Assembly (NCBI GenBank): GCA_052390275.1
Contig: JBQTHD010000016.1
Location: 1-30,288, forward strand
Direction of reading: 5' to 3'
Length of the DNA: 30,288 nucleotides
Source: JBQTHD01 sp052390275
Lineage (GTDB): Bacteria; Actinomycetota; Acidimicrobiia; Acidimicrobiales; AC-14
Each line of letters starts with the position of its first letter. Position 1 is the first letter of the stretch. The notes under the pieces are model-generated. The model was not told the DNA's origin. It saw nothing but the letters and a program-made list of their open reading frames with translations, and did not search any database. The position numbers and the translations under genes were made by a program. Of the stretch, positions 14,689 through 22,243 are shown in pieces.

Positions 14689-15552
14689 GTGATCATGGCC
14701 GGGGCCCCGGTGGCCGAGGCGGTGGAGGCACAGGTAAGGGCCGGGGTGGCCGCCCTGGCAACCGATGGGCATTCGGTCGGCCTGGGCACCATCCTGGTGG
14801 GCGACGACCCGGCCAGTGCCGGATACGTGGCCAAGAAGCAGCAGGCCTGTGCCCGGGCGGGCATGGTCGCCCACCACCTCCACCTCCCCGCGGATGCCAC
14901 CCAGGCGCAGGTCGAGGCGGCCATCGATGCGTTCAACACCGATCCCCGAGTCGACGCCTTCCTGGTCCAAAACCCGCTTCCGCCGGGCCTGGACTTCAAC
15001 CGCGCCATGGCCCGGGTGGACCCGGCCAAGGATGCCGACGGCCTCCATCCCCACAACCTCGGCCTTCTGGCCCTGGGATCGCCCGGGCCGCTGCCCTGCA
15101 CGCCGGCGGGAATAGTGGCACTGCTGGCCCACTACGGGGTTCCCACCAACGCCCGTCATCTGGTCATCGTCGGGCGGGGCCCGACGCTCGGGCGGCCGTT
15201 GTCGATTCTCATGTCCCTCAAGCACCCCGGTCCCAACGCCGCGGTCACCGTCGTGCACTCCGGCGTGGCTGACTGGCCCCGGCTCACCCGCCAGGCGGAC
15301 GTGGTCGTGGCCGGCGCCGGGGTGCCGGGAATCGTCACCGCCGAGATGGTGCGCCCGGGCGCGGCGGTCGTGGGAGCCGGCCTCAGTTGGGCTGGGCGCC
15401 GAGTCCTGTCCGACCTGGCCGACGACGTGGCAGAGGTCGCCGGCTTCGTCACCCCGCGGTTGGGCGGGGTGGGACCCACCACCGTGGCCATGCTTCTGGC
15501 CAACGCCCTCGCCGCCGCCCGAAGGCGGGTCGGGGCCGGGACAGGCGCATGA
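14689..15552 (+). CDS. folD: methylene-THF dehydrogenase / cyclohydrolase FolD
   Basis: Interconverts 5,10-methylene-THF, methenyl-THF and 10-formyl-THF, feeding purN and purH (10-formyl) and metF (methylene). The core has GLGTILVGDDPASAGYVAKKQQACARAG with the Tyr-x3-Lys pair, FLVQNPLPPGLD (usually QLPLP), KDADGLHPHNLG, the NADP-binding VIVGRGPTLGRPLSILM, and VGPTTVAMLLAN near the end. I chose the GTG at 14689: GAAGG lies 4 nt upstream and the product is then 287 aa, the normal FolD length starting VIMAGAPVAEAV. An ATG at 14530, overlapping the purH stop as TGATG, would add 53 low-complexity residues made of TGADP repeats and has no Shine-Dalgarno. The stop overlaps metF by 4 nt. Confidence 0.93.
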   Translation: MIMAGAPVAEAVEAQVRAGVAALATDGHSVGLGTILVGDDPASAGYVAKKQQACARAGMVAHHLHLPADATQAQVEAAIDAFNTDPRVDAFLVQNPLPPGLDFNRAMARVDPAKDADGLHPHNLGLLALGSPGPLPCTPAGIVALLAHYGVPTNARHLVIVGRGPTLGRPLSILMSLKHPGPNAAVTVVHSGVADWPRLTRQADVVVAGAGVPGIVTAEMVRPGAAVVGAGLSWAGRRVLSDLADDVAEVAGFVTPRLGGVGPTTVAMLLANALAAARRRVGAGTGA

Positions 15553-16421
15553 GTCGCATCGCAGACCTGCTGGCTGCAGGCCGAACCTTTTCCTTCGAGT
15601 TCTTCCCCCCCCGCAACGAGGCGGAGCAGGCCACCCTGGTCACCACCCTGCGAGATCTGGAACCCCTGGGCCCGTCCTTCGTCTCGGTCACCTACCGGGG
15701 CGGCCGCTGGTCCCGCCGACGGACCCACGACCTGGTGGCCGGGATGCTCAGCACGACGTCGCTGGTTCCCATGGCCCATCTGACCTGTTCGGTGCATTCC
15801 CGCCTGGAATTGGCCGAGATCCTCGTCGACCTCCGCCGGGCCGGGGTGGTCAACCTTCTGGCCCTGGGGGGGGACCCGCCCCCGCCGGAGGAGGCCGTCC
15901 ACGCCGAGTTGACCCACGCCTGCGAACTGGTGGAGTTGGCCCGAGCCATCGGGGGCTTCTCCATCGGGGTTGCCGCCCACCCGGAGTTGCACCCTCGTTC
16001 GCAAGGGGACCGGGGCAAAGACAGGGACCATCTGGCTGCCAAGCTGGACAGGGCCGACTTCGCCGTCACCCAGTTCTTCTTTCGGCTGGAGGACTATCTC
16101 GGCCTGGTCGAGGACCTGGCTGAGCGAGGGCTCCGCAAGCCGGTACTGCCCGGGATCATGCCCATCGCCAGCCTGGGTGGGATCAAGCGGATGGCCGAAC
16201 TTTCCGGAGCGCAGGTGCCAGCCGAGGTGGTTGCCCGAATCGAGGCCGCCGCCGACGGATCACCGGATGGGGCGGCCGAAGCCGTGCGCGCCGAAGGCAT
16301 CGAGATCGCCACGGAGTTGTGCCGGGATCTGCTCGACGCCGGCGTGCCCGGCCTGCACTTCTACACGCTGAACCGGTCGAGCGCGACCCGGGAGATCTAC
16401 AGGAACCTCGGCCTGGGCTGA
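15549..16421 (+). CDS. metF: methylenetetrahydrofolate reductase
   Basis: A 290-aa FAD-dependent TIM-barrel enzyme that reduces 5,10-methylene-THF to 5-methyl-THF for methionine synthesis. It opens with FSFEFFPPRNEAE (catalytic Glu in FEFFPP), then FVSVTYRGG, HLTCSVHSR, NLLALGGDPPPP, the substrate-loop region VAAHPELHP, FAVTQFFFRLEDYL, LPGIMPIASLGGIKRM and the terminal GLHFYTLNRS. Length matches bacterial MetF. The common ALRGD flavin-site motif is ALGGD here: the Asp is kept but the Arg is Gly. The ATG overlaps the folD stop (ATGA). It is the last gene of the purN-purH-folD-metF operon; 157 nt separate it from icd. Confidence 0.95.
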   Translation: MSRIADLLAAGRTFSFEFFPPRNEAEQATLVTTLRDLEPLGPSFVSVTYRGGRWSRRRTHDLVAGMLSTTSLVPMAHLTCSVHSRLELAEILVDLRRAGVVNLLALGGDPPPPEEAVHAELTHACELVELARAIGGFSIGVAAHPELHPRSQGDRGKDRDHLAAKLDRADFAVTQFFFRLEDYLGLVEDLAERGLRKPVLPGIMPIASLGGIKRMAELSGAQVPAEVVARIEAAADGSPDGAAEAVRAEGIEIATELCRDLLDAGVPGLHFYTLNRSSATREIYRNLGLG

Positions 16422-16564
16422 GGCCGCGGGACAGCCCGCCTGGGCGCCGCCGGGCTCCGCCACCGGGGCCACGGTCGGGTCCGGCTGGACCATGCGGCCA
16501 TCGGTTGGGCGACGGATCCCCGCCGGCCTGGTCCGACGGCCGGGGGCCATCTCCGCCACCCCAT

Positions 16565-16570
16565 TAGGTT
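16565..16570 (+). promoter_or_regulatory. -10 element of icd
   Basis: TAGGTT ends 8 nt before the ATG at 16579. It supports this start over an in-frame upstream ATG at 16492 and suggests a leaderless icd mRNA. Confidence 0.5.
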
Positions 16571-16578
16571 TCGCACCC

Positions 16579-17826
16579 ATGCCTGTCCCCGATCCGGAGG
16601 CGGGACCCGCCCCCATCACCGTCGGCCCCGGCGGCGAACTGCGCGTCCCGGCCCAGCCCATCATCCCCTTCATCGCCGGCGACGGCATCGGCGTCGACAT
16701 CTGGCCAGCCAGCCAGCGGGTCCTCGACGCCGCCGCCGCCGCTCATGGACATCGCATCTCCTGGATGGAGGTGCTGGCCGGGCAGAAGGCGTTCGACGAG
16801 ACAGGTTCGTGGCTCCCCGAGGAAACGGTCAGCGCCTTTTCCCGCCACGTCGTGGGCATCAAGGGACCCCTGACCACCCCGGTGGGCGGCGGGATCCGCA
16901 GCCTCAACGTGGCCCTCCGCCAGTTGCTCGACCTCTACGTCTGCCTGCGGCCGGTGCGCTGGTTCCCCGGCGTCCCCTCGCCCTGCCGGCACCCCGAACG
17001 GGTGGACATGGTCATCTTCCGGGAGAACACCGAGGACGTCTATGCCGGTTTCGAGGTGGCTTCGGGATCAGACGAGGCACTGCGGCTCATCGGACTGCTG
17101 AAGGCGGAGTTGGGATGGGACCTGCGGATCGATTCCGGAATCGGCATCAAGCCGGTGTCGACCACCGGCTCCAAGCGCCTCGTCCGGGCAGCCATCGAGT
17201 ACGCCCTACGACGGGGACGGCGCTCGGTCACGCTCGTGCACAAGGGCAACATCCAGAAGTTCACCGAGGGGGCGTTCAGGGCCTGGGGTTATGAGTTGGT
17301 CCGGGAGGAGTTCAGCGAGGTGGCCGTGTCCTGGGAGGACTGCGGCGGTCAGCCGGGGGACAAACTGCTGGTCAGCGACATCATCGCCGACATTTTTCTT
17401 CAGCAGGTCCTGATGAAGCCCGAGACCTTCGACGTCATCGCCACCACCAACCTCAACGGCGACTACGCGTCGGACGCCCTGGCCGCGCAGGTCGGCGGAA
17501 TCGGCATCGCCCCCGGGGCCAACATCAATTTCGCCACCGGGCACGGCATCTTCGAGGCCACCCACGGCACCGCCCCCATCCACGCCGGCCTGGACAAGGC
17601 CAACCCCGGATCCCTGCTGCTGTCGGGCGTTCTCATGTTCGAGCACCTGGGCTGGCAGGCGGCGGCCGACGGCATCGTCGCTGCGGTATCGGCGGCGATC
17701 GCCGACGAGGTGGTCACCTATGACTTCGCCCGGCAGATGCCGGGGGTCGATCCGGTGAGCACCTCCGGTTTCGCCGAGGCGGTCGTCTCCCGCCTCACCG
17801 GCCCCTCCGCCTCGGCACAGCTGTGA
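16579..17826 (+). CDS. icd: isocitrate dehydrogenase (type I)
   Basis: A 415-aa homodimeric isocitrate dehydrogenase, colinear with E. coli Icd: isocitrate to 2-oxoglutarate and CO2. Landmarks are PIIPFIAGDGIGVD, IKGPLTTPVGGGIRSLNVALRQ with the serine equivalent to E. coli S113, VIFRENTEDVYAG, TLVHKGNIQKFTEGAF, NLNGDYASDALAAQVGGIGIAPGANI and FEATHGTAP. The cofactor site is unusual: the NADP-selecting Lys344-Tyr345 pair of E. coli is Ile334-His335 here, while the later Tyr and Arg (Y391/R395) are kept as Y381 and R385, so NADP versus NAD use is uncertain. The start at 16579 matches the family N-terminus and has a -10 element. mdh follows. Confidence 0.95.
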   Translation: MPVPDPEAGPAPITVGPGGELRVPAQPIIPFIAGDGIGVDIWPASQRVLDAAAAAHGHRISWMEVLAGQKAFDETGSWLPEETVSAFSRHVVGIKGPLTTPVGGGIRSLNVALRQLLDLYVCLRPVRWFPGVPSPCRHPERVDMVIFRENTEDVYAGFEVASGSDEALRLIGLLKAELGWDLRIDSGIGIKPVSTTGSKRLVRAAIEYALRRGRRSVTLVHKGNIQKFTEGAFRAWGYELVREEFSEVAVSWEDCGGQPGDKLLVSDIIADIFLQQVLMKPETFDVIATTNLNGDYASDALAAQVGGIGIAPGANINFATGHGIFEATHGTAPIHAGLDKANPGSLLLSGVLMFEHLGWQAAADGIVAAVSAAIADEVVTYDFARQMPGVDPVSTSGFAEAVVSRLTGPSASAQL

Positions 17827-17887
17827 TTTGCAGGTTGCGAGCGCGGGCGGCGACTGGCTGGAACCCGACCGCCACAGTCGGTCGCCC

Positions 17888-18847
17888 GTGAAGGTGACGG
17901 TGGCCGGGGCCGGCTACTACGGCTCCACCCTGGCCCAGTTGGTGGCGGCCGGCGGATCCGCCGGCGAGGTGGTGCTGACCGATGTGGTTCCCGGGCGCCC
18001 CCAGGGGCTGGCGCTCGACCTGGAGCAGTCCGGAGCACTGGCCGGCTGGAGCACCCGGGTGACGGGCACCAACGACGACGGACCGACCGAAGGGTCCAAC
18101 GTGGTGGTCATCACCGCCGGGCGCCCACGGAGCCCGGGGATGACCCGGGCCGATCTGACCTCGACGAACGCCGCCATAGTCTCCGACCTGGCGGAGCGCC
18201 TGGGCTCACTGTCCCCCCAGGCGGTGATGATCGTGGTCACCAACCCCCTGGACGAGATGACCGCTCTGGCCGCAGCGGCCAGCGGGCTCGCTCCCGAGCG
18301 GGTCCTGGGTCAGGCCGGGGTGCTCGACACCGCCCGCTTCCGCTACTTCCTGGCCCGCCATCTCGGCATCGAGACCCGTCGGGTGGGGGCGCTGACGTTG
18401 GGCTCCCACGGCGACACGATGGTCCCGGTCCCGTCTCAGGCCACCATCGACGGCGAACCTCTGGCCAACCACAGGTTGGCGGCGCGTCTGGGGCCGGCGG
18501 AGTGGGATCAGATCGTGGAGCGCACCCGGGCGGCCGGGGCCGAGATCGTCGGCCTTCTAGGCACGGGCTCGGCCTACTTCGCACCCGCCGCGTCGGCCGC
18601 CGCCATGGTCGAAGCGGTGCTGTGCGATACCGGCCAGGTTCTGCCGGCGGCCGCCTGGGTCGACGGGCCCTACGGGATCGCCGGCGCCTGGGTGGGCGTA
18701 CCGGTGCGCCTGGGCCGGGCGGGGGTCACCGAGGTGGTGGAGTTGGACCTGGCTCCCGCCGAGTTGGCCGCACTACGGACAGCAGCCGACACCGTCCGCC
18801 GGTGCCAGACGGACATGCGGGCGAGCCACAAGGGAATCGTCGCTTAG
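17888..18847 (+). CDS. mdh: malate dehydrogenase (LDH-like)
   Basis: A 319-aa NAD-dependent malate dehydrogenase: malate to oxaloacetate. It opens with the Rossmann strand VKVTVAGAGYYGSTLAQLVA. The substrate loop is GRPRSPGMTRADL, whose first Arg pattern is MDH- rather than LDH-like. VTNPLDEMTALAA carries the catalytic Asp pair region and GSHGDTMVPVPSQ the catalytic His. The usual GAGNVG is GAGYYG here. I chose the GTG at 17888 because the protein then begins exactly at the family start. A TTG at 17828, two nucleotides after the icd stop, would add 20 residues of no family likeness. It is probably transcribed with icd. No terminator is visible after it. Confidence 0.93.
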   Translation: MKVTVAGAGYYGSTLAQLVAAGGSAGEVVLTDVVPGRPQGLALDLEQSGALAGWSTRVTGTNDDGPTEGSNVVVITAGRPRSPGMTRADLTSTNAAIVSDLAERLGSLSPQAVMIVVTNPLDEMTALAAAASGLAPERVLGQAGVLDTARFRYFLARHLGIETRRVGALTLGSHGDTMVPVPSQATIDGEPLANHRLAARLGPAEWDQIVERTRAAGAEIVGLLGTGSAYFAPAASAAAMVEAVLCDTGQVLPAAAWVDGPYGIAGAWVGVPVRLGRAGVTEVVELDLAPAELAALRTAADTVRRCQTDMRASHKGIVA

Positions 18848-18867
18848 CGATTGGGAAACGGCAGCAC

Positions 18868-19071
18868 TCAGGGACGGTTGGTTTCGAGGAGTCCCCCCAA
18901 CAAAAGGTCGGCGGCGGGCAGGGCTTCGATTCGCTCGGCCAGAGGAAATCTGGCGGTTCCGGCATGAACGACCAGGATCCGATCGAGGTCCAACTCAGCA
19001 AGGGCAATGCGCATTGACGGGGTAGCCGAGGGCCGATCGGTCCGCTTGACCTCGCCTGGTCTCCCGCCGAA
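18868..19071 (-). pseudogene. 3' remnant of a DUF4143-type ATPase
   Basis: The minus strand here encodes about 67 residues closely resembling the C-terminus of AAA ATPases with a DUF4143 domain: GEVKRTDRPSATPSMRIAL, then LDLDRILVVHAGTARFPLAE, then RIEALPAADLL and a stop. An in-frame stop lies just upstream (19074-19072), and neither the P-loop nor the N-terminal half is present before the next gene. The only ATG in frame (19014) would give 48 residues. This is a decayed end of a mobile or toxin-antitoxin-associated ATPase. The family call rests on the strongly recognisable EVKR...TPSMR...PGT...PLAE pattern. 19075-19266 holds nothing further that I recognise, apart from an A/T-rich patch at 19085-19130. 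Confidence 0.7.
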
Positions 19072-19266
19072 TCACAACCAACCGTACCTTGCATATAGAA
19101 CGCTAAAATGTTGGATTTTCATGGGACTTGGTCGGCTACCGAGGTTCGGAGGCCCGCAGACCTCAGGCCGGACTGCCGCTCGTCACGCGAGGTCGTCCGC
19201 ACGATCATGGTCTCGCGCCGGACCCCGGACTGTGATGCTTCGGAGGGACGGGCTGGAAAGCGGGCC

Positions 19267-19998
19267 TCATCCGCGGCGGCTTCGGGGCCGGGATGGACGG
19301 CTGCGGGTCATGGCCACCAGGGGTGAAAGCCCGAAGGCAACGGCTGACAGGACCATCATGATCAGGCCCAGACTGCGCAGGCCGGCCGATCCGGTGAACA
19401 TGCTCAGCCCGAAGAGGCCGACTGCTCCGACCAGGAGGGCGAAGGGGGCCATGACGATCAGGTCGCCGGGCCGGCCCTTGGCTGGCGGAGCCCCTCGGAT
19501 GAATCCTGCCCCCGGCACGCCAGCGCCACCGTCGCCGCCGACCGCCGACTCCCCGAATGCCCAACCCCGGCCACCTTCGGGGGGCCCACCGTCCGCCGGG
19601 GGGTAGGCGTCCCATCCGCCGCCCGATCGCCCGGAACCGGTACCTGGGTCGGGATTACCGAAGCGGTCCCGGGCGCCGCCGCCAGCGTCGTCAGGCAACG
19701 GGGACCAGGCGGTGGGGCCGGTGCGGGGCGGAGGGACCGATCCGCCGGTCAGTCCGAGGGACTGGTCGTAGGCCCGACGCCGGGGCTCGTCGCCCAAGAC
19801 GTCCCAGGCGGCATTGATCCGTGCCATTCGGCGAGCCGCACTCGAGGTCGGATGGGAGCGCCCACCTTTGGTGGCGCCGTCGGAAGGGGACGCGGCCCGG
19901 TCGGGGTGATGGATCCGGGCCAAGCGGCGGTAGGCGCTGCGGATCTCCTCGGCACTGGCCCGGGGGGCGACGCCCAGGATCTCGTAGTGGCTTCTCAC
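19267..19998 (-). CDS. J-domain membrane protein
   Basis: 243 aa. An N-terminal J domain (1-78) has HYEILGVAPRASAEEIRSAYRRLARIHHPDRA with the essential HPD, interrupted by a roughly 20-residue Ser/Gly-rich loop, then INAAWDVLGDEPRRRAYDQ. A Gly/Pro/Asp-rich linker (80-170) leads to two membrane helices (about 183-203 and 207-228) and an Arg-rich tail. It probably recruits DnaK to the membrane; the client is unknown. It lacks the zinc-finger and C-terminal substrate domains of DnaJ, so it is not dnaJ itself. The GTG start has a clear AGGAG 6 nt upstream. It lies 17 nt after the SCP2-like gene and is likely cotranscribed with it. Confidence 0.85.
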   Translation of the reverse strand: MRSHYEILGVAPRASAEEIRSAYRRLARIHHPDRAASPSDGATKGGRSHPTSSAARRMARINAAWDVLGDEPRRRAYDQSLGLTGGSVPPPRTGPTAWSPLPDDAGGGARDRFGNPDPGTGSGRSGGGWDAYPPADGGPPEGGRGWAFGESAVGGDGGAGVPGAGFIRGAPPAKGRPGDLIVMAPFALLVGAVGLFGLSMFTGSAGLRSLGLIMMVLSAVAFGLSPLVAMTRSRPSRPRSRRG

Positions 19999-20015
19999 CG
20001 GCGTCTCCTGGCTGC

Positions 20016-20450
20016 TCAGGGGTAGCGGGTCTCGGCAGCCAGGGCGGCCGCGGCCCGGGCCAGCCGGGCCAGCCGGGGGGCATGGGCAACCATCAGGGCG
20101 ACGTTTCCTCTGATCTGCAACCTCCCGGCACTGAGGACAGCCCCCGGCGTCATCCTCCCCTGACTGACGGCCACCGCGTCGGGCCAGGGCAGGGACAGTT
20201 CCACGTCGGCCGTCCTCGGGTCGGCGTCGGCCACCACCAGCGCCCGTTTCGGGCCCAACTCGACCACGTAGAAGACCTCCCCGCCACCTGGTTGGTCCGT
20301 CACCCGGTGCCCGAGGGAGAAAGTGTGGTCGACCTCTTCAGGCTCCAACCGGACCGACTTGTCGCAGTCGGGATCGGCGTCGTCCACCTCAGCGGCAGCC
20401 AGGGCCGCGCCCAGTTGGTCGAGCCACTCCCGACTGAGAAAGACGGTCAC
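20016..20450 (-). CDS. SCP2 sterol-transfer-like protein
   Basis: A 144-aa single-domain protein. VTVFLSREWLDQLGAALAAA opens the fold; FYVVELGPKRALVVADADPRTADVELSLPWPDAVAVSQGRMTPGAVLSAGRLQIRGNVALMVAHAP matches the SCP2 pattern of a strand, a D-x-T/E-L strand, a short helix with xxG and a final hydrophobic-pocket helix. Relatives bind lipids or acyl-CoA, and actinobacteria have many; no ligand can be named. I start at the GTG 20450 because the family begins here; an upstream GTG at 20513 would add 21 Arg/Gly-rich residues. It is first in an apparent operon with the J-domain gene and diverges from the gene at 20594. Confidence 0.75.
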   Translation of the reverse strand: MTVFLSREWLDQLGAALAAAEVDDADPDCDKSVRLEPEEVDHTFSLGHRVTDQPGGGEVFYVVELGPKRALVVADADPRTADVELSLPWPDAVAVSQGRMTPGAVLSAGRLQIRGNVALMVAHAPRLARLARAAAALAAETRYP

Positions 20451-20580
20451 GCCGCCATCTTCGCCCTTACGACCGCTTGGGGCGAAGCGGGCACTGACTC
20501 GCCGCCGGACCACCCAGCGCGACCAAACGGGGTGACAGGTCCACCGGACTGGCGGTAAGGCGGGACGGTCGCCAATCCCG

Positions 20581-20586
20581 TAGCTT
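20581..20586 (+). promoter_or_regulatory. -10 element of the 20594 gene
   Basis: TAGCTT ends 7 nt before the TTG at 20594. It favours this start over the in-frame GTG at 20636, and again suggests a leaderless message. Confidence 0.4.
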
Positions 20587-20593
20587 CGTTCAC

Positions 20594-21457
20594 TTGCCAG
20601 CCGCGTATCCCTCTCCCGGGACTCCAGTAGACGCCGTGGTACCGGTAAGCCCGGCGGACGAATCCGCCCATCCGGCAGGGGACCCGGCCGGGTGGGGCGA
20701 GTGGTGGCAGTTCCACTTCGTCGACCCGGGGACCGGCCTGGCCGGCTACGCCTGTATGACCCTGGTCACCGGCCCGGTCCCGGGCCCGGGCCCGGCCCGA
20801 AGCCGGTGCTGGTTCTGGGCCGGGGTGGTGGGTGCCGGGCGCGAGACCGTGGCGTTGAGCGACCTCGGAGTCCCTCCACCCCGAGGAGACGGGCTGGAGA
20901 TCCGCTCCAGCGGCTTGTGGGCGGAGATGACCTGTGAGGAACCACTCGACCACTGGAGCGTGGGCCTCGAAGCCCTGGCCCTGGCCTACGACGATCCCTT
21001 GGAGGGATGGGGCGAGGAAAGGGGGATTCCCACGCCGCTGGGCTTCGACCTGGGGTGGGAGTCAGACCGGGAGCCCTACTGGGTGGTCCCCCCCAGCCTC
21101 GGCTCAGCAGGCGCGGTGCCGGAGGGGGAGTACGCCCAGACTGGCCCGGTGGTGGGCGAAGTCCTCTGCGGAGCGCAGCGTTTGGGCGTCGACGGTTGGG
21201 GGCGACGCTCCCATGGCTGGGGCCGGGGCGGTCCCGTTGGCGCCCAGCCGTCGATCGGGGATGATTCGCGTCCTGTCATGGAGTGGCCGAGCGGGCGCCC
21301 CATCGACTCCTTGGTCCTGGGGTATTCGGCCATCGCCGTTCCGGTGATCGGGACCACAGCGGTTCAGCGGGTCCTGGAGGAGGCCTGGGTGGCCCCCCCA
21401 CCGGCGTCGGTCGGAGGCTGGACCCGGTGGGTCAACCCTGAACCTCGGCATCGGTGA
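20594..21457 (+). CDS. CrtC-like lipocalin-fold protein
   Basis: 287 aa. The arrangement is a Trp-rich strand (GEWWQFHFVDPGTGLAGYACM), CWFWAGVVGAGRETVALSDLGVPPP, SSGLWAEMTCEEPLDHWSVGLE, ALALAYDDP, LGFDLGWES, QTGPVVGEVLCGAQRLGVDGWGRRSHGWG. It resembles the DUF7064/DUF7065 and CrtC (hydroxyneurosporene synthase-like) pair of lipocalin barrels, where the hallmark is GxGxRDHSWG; here it is GWGRRSHGWG. Such proteins often act on isoprenoid or steroid substrates, but none is shown here. The match is by residue pattern only. A TTG start at 20594 is supported by a -10 element; a GTG at 20636 is possible. The 3' end overlaps the convergent sdhB by 26 nt. Confidence 0.75.
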   Translation: MPAAYPSPGTPVDAVVPVSPADESAHPAGDPAGWGEWWQFHFVDPGTGLAGYACMTLVTGPVPGPGPARSRCWFWAGVVGAGRETVALSDLGVPPPRGDGLEIRSSGLWAEMTCEEPLDHWSVGLEALALAYDDPLEGWGEERGIPTPLGFDLGWESDREPYWVVPPSLGSAGAVPEGEYAQTGPVVGEVLCGAQRLGVDGWGRRSHGWGRGGPVGAQPSIGDDSRPVMEWPSGRPIDSLVLGYSAIAVPVIGTTAVQRVLEEAWVAPPPASVGGWTRWVNPEPRHR

Positions 21458-22226
21458 GTCCGTCGCCAGCCAGGGTGGCGCGCCGCACGGCGGCTATGGC
21501 CGAGGTGACGGCGATGCCCCTGGGACAGGCCTCGGTGCAGTTGAAGGCGTTGCGGCAGGCCCAAACGCCCGAAGCGTCGTCCAGGCGCTCTAGGCGTTGC
21601 CGGGTGGCGCCGTCGCGGGAGTCGAAGATGAAACGGTGGGCGGCCACCACCGCCGCTGGCCCCACGTAGTCCTGGCCACCGGCCCAGACCACCGGGCACG
21701 AAGTGGTGCACGCCGCACAAAGGATGCAGCGGGCGGTGTCGTCGATCCGGGCCACCTCAGCCGGGCTCTGGAGACCCTCCCGCATCGGGTCCTGGCCATC
21801 AGGGCTCCCCTCCGGCCTGGCCGCCACATGCGCGCCATCGCCGGCTCCGGGCGCCTCTGGCGGCCGAACCGGTTGCAACCACGGTTTCTGGGCCTTGTAG
21901 GCGGCGAAGAACGGGGCCATATCCACCACCAGGTCCCGCCGGACCGCCAGATCCCTCAGGGGCTCCACCCGGATCCGCCGACCCAGGGAGCCAACCAGGG
22001 TGGTGCAGGCCAGACGGTTGGTTCCGTTGATCATCATGGCGTCGGACCCGCAGACCCCGTGGCCACACGATCGCCGGAAGGCCAGGGTGGCGTCATGGGT
22101 GTCACGGACCCGATGGAGCAGGTCTAGAACCCGGTCGGACGGCTCGGCTTCGAGGCGGAACCTCTCCCATCGGGATCGCCCGCCCGTCTCCGGATCGAAG
22201 CGGAGAACCTCCAAGGCAACCTGCAC
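21432..22226 (-). CDS. sdhB: succinate dehydrogenase iron-sulfur subunit
   Basis: 264 aa. It carries electrons from the SdhA flavin towards quinone. The [2Fe-2S] site is C54, C59, D62 and C74 (SCGHGVCGSDAM ... LAC); Asp at the third position is as in E. coli. The [4Fe-4S] and [3Fe-4S] sites use CILCAACTTSCP (C167, C170, C173, C177) and CRNAFNCTEACP (C224, C230, C234). A Gly/Ala/Pro-rich insertion of about 25 residues (123-148) sits between the two domains. The GTG start has AGGAG about 5 nt upstream. It is the last gene of the operon, 17 nt after sdhA; its end overlaps the convergent 20594 gene. Confidence 0.95.
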   Translation of the reverse strand: MQVALEVLRFDPETGGRSRWERFRLEAEPSDRVLDLLHRVRDTHDATLAFRRSCGHGVCGSDAMMINGTNRLACTTLVGSLGRRIRVEPLRDLAVRRDLVVDMAPFFAAYKAQKPWLQPVRPPEAPGAGDGAHVAARPEGSPDGQDPMREGLQSPAEVARIDDTARCILCAACTTSCPVVWAGGQDYVGPAAVVAAHRFIFDSRDGATRQRLERLDDASGVWACRNAFNCTEACPRGIAVTSAIAAVRRATLAGDGLTDAEVQG

Positions 22227-22243
22227 GGGCCTCTCCTAGCGCG

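Noticed and set aside
18848..19266. tRNA or structured RNA gene after mdh
   Set aside because: No cloverleaf or TTCGA-type T-loop arrangement was found; part of the region is explained by the ATPase relic.
21432..22226. SdhB missing a [2Fe-2S] cysteine (CGSD)
   Set aside because: Asp at that position is normal in many SdhB proteins, including E. coli.
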